Source: Serripes groenlandicus (taxonomy: Eukaryota > Mollusca > Bivalvia > Cardiida > Cardiidae). Taken from it: a stretch of DNA of 64,000 nucleotides. The stretch's first letter is position 1, and each line of letters opens with the position of its first letter. The position numbers and the translations under genes are program-made. The notes under the pieces are model-generated. The model did no database searches, was not told the origin of the DNA, and was given only the letters and a program-made list of their open reading frames with translations. The stretch spans positions 148,090,555 to 148,154,554 of the forward strand of contig JASEVX010000003.1 in assembly GCA_031761405.1 (NCBI GenBank), given 5' to 3'. Shown piece after piece: positions 63,070 to 64,000 of this stretch.

Positions 63070-63400
63070 TTATAAGTAGCCGGCGACTATATCGATTTTA
63101 AGAGTTCACATGCCTCAAACATATTCAAGTTGCAATTGTTAAAAAACACTTAGTTGGGATACATTTAAAAAGAAATTTACGTTTACAATGTTTTAAGTTT
63201 GTGTTCTACTTCATGATATTTAGCATGTTTGAAAGCGTGGTGACAAAAGAGGATTTCTTTTCATAATGAGCGATATCACTTTTGCATTTATGTTTTCAAC
63301 GGTTTTCATCAAAATATTCGTTAATAAACGTTTCTACTTTTGTCACCTGGATGTTTATGAAGTCGCCTGCAGCATATGTTCTGTATATGAGAATGGGTTG
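63070..63400. repeat. Repeats in the second hAT intron
   Basis: 63070-63220 matches the dispersed repeat body at 20600 and 38800 (GTTAAAAAACACTTAGTTGG, TGTTTTAAGTTTGTGTT). 63215-63400 is a very decayed TTAA-MITE (GGTGACAAAAGAGGATTTC, GTCGCCTGCAGCATATGTTC, GAGAATGGGTTGA). Confidence 0.4.
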
Positions 63401-63845
63401 ATGCAGATTTTTCCGGCGACATTGATGCCTTGCATCAAATTTCCCTTGTAATTATATTATGTCATTGATTGTGCAATGGGTAGAGCATTGTTCGGTATTT
63501 GATAAGTATTGTATCTCTGTTAGTGCAAATAACTATTTATATAAATACTCGTTCCGTTATTCAAAAGTCTATAACACTATCCCGGCCACTATAAGTTGTG
63601 TTATATGTTCGTTTACAACGTCACGTATTTATAAAACTTGCTATAAGTGAAGGAGGATACAACAATTGGTAAACATGAATTTCGGAACAGCAAATTTATT
63701 TTTCCGGCGTATAACCTAATGTCGTCATATAACAGTTGTCTTTGAAGTAATTGGATTTCAAAACAAAACTGTTTAACGACAAAATAATCTATGTGTTCCA
63801 GTGCATTGTGTATTATTATCTATTACCTGTTTACTTTATTTTCAG

Positions 63846-64000
63846 GTGGGTTAATGTCGATGACAGTCAAAAGCCATCCGGTTTGCTGGACACCATCAAG
63901 ACCGCACATCCAGACCTGTACCCGGCCATTTACATGGTGCTTTGCGTTTTTGTCAGCATGCCCGTTTCTACAGCTACTGCTGAGAGATCATTCAGTGTAA
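63846..64000 (+). pseudogene. hAT transposase-like gene, exon 3 (dimerisation domain), cut by window
   Basis: The acceptor TTTATTTTCAG (63835-63845) is followed by one base completing Arg and then WVNVDDSQKPSGLLDTI, DLYPAIYMVL and the hATC signature ATAERSFSV at the window edge. The phase fits exon 2. This is the C-terminal dimerisation region found in active hAT transposases and in domesticated relatives. The frame is open to the end of the window. Confidence 0.85.

Noticed and set aside
63465..63520. tRNA gene from GTGCAATGGGTAGAGCATTG
   Set aside because: A box-A-like word only. There is no box B at the right spacing and no stems.

Overview
The window looks like the nuclear genome of a bivalve mollusc, species not determined. 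It is AT-rich, gene-poor and intron-containing. Much of it is made of tandem-core elements capped by hairpins of the GAGCACGAAGTGCTC type, which I associate with mollusc genomes. There are no bacterial operons, CRISPR arrays or rRNA genes.

Three protein-coding units are supported by homology. (1) Two plus-strand exons (5243-5437 and 46813-46925) join in phase to give the RRM and C-terminus of RBM42. A 41,375-bp intron splits the RRM. (2) A PIF/Harbinger element (53725-56090) has intact 16-bp inverted ends and TTA target duplications, but its minus-strand transposase (54496-55720) is broken. (3) A hAT-superfamily TTF-zinc-finger/DUF4371 (ZMYM-like) transposase starts at 60033 and runs off the right edge. 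Its three exons fit in phase, but exon 2 carries two frameshifts and a stop.

The most interesting inference is a fourth, minus-strand gene lying wholly inside the RBM42 intron. It would have a CCAAT/TATA promoter and a non-coding first exon near 44.7 kb, and coding exons at 14438-14684, 12684-12779 and 11934-12019. All coding junctions are phase 1. The 142-aa product has a signal peptide, a KR/RR-bounded peptide with a six-residue cysteine loop, and a GKR amidation-type site. It looks like a secreted peptide prohormone of a kind I do not recognise.

The rest is layered mobile DNA. About 60 copies or remnants of one ~230-bp MITE with TTAA target duplications (piggyBac-like) fill the RBM42 intron, often abutting and sometimes nested. 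Hairpin-capped elements carry interchangeable tandem cores (A-E). Core A repeats a near-consensus CTCF-type motif about every 168 bp. tRNA-derived SINEs, three elements built from iterated short palindromes, several satellites (33, 45 and 156 bp), hAT-like elements and other foldback MITEs make up most of the remainder. At 39-42.4 kb four insertions are nested in one another.

Layout: 1-5.2 kb, repeats upstream of the RRM exon; 5.4-46.8 kb, the RBM42 intron with the nested gene; 46.8-47.5 kb, last exon and 3' UTR; 47.6-53.5 kb, repeats and unique intergenic DNA; 53.7-56.1 kb, Harbinger; 56.1-59.7 kb, foldback MITEs and unique DNA; 59.7-64 kb, hAT element. No comparison or search was run. Homology calls rest on recognising family motifs, and edges of decayed repeats are approximate.
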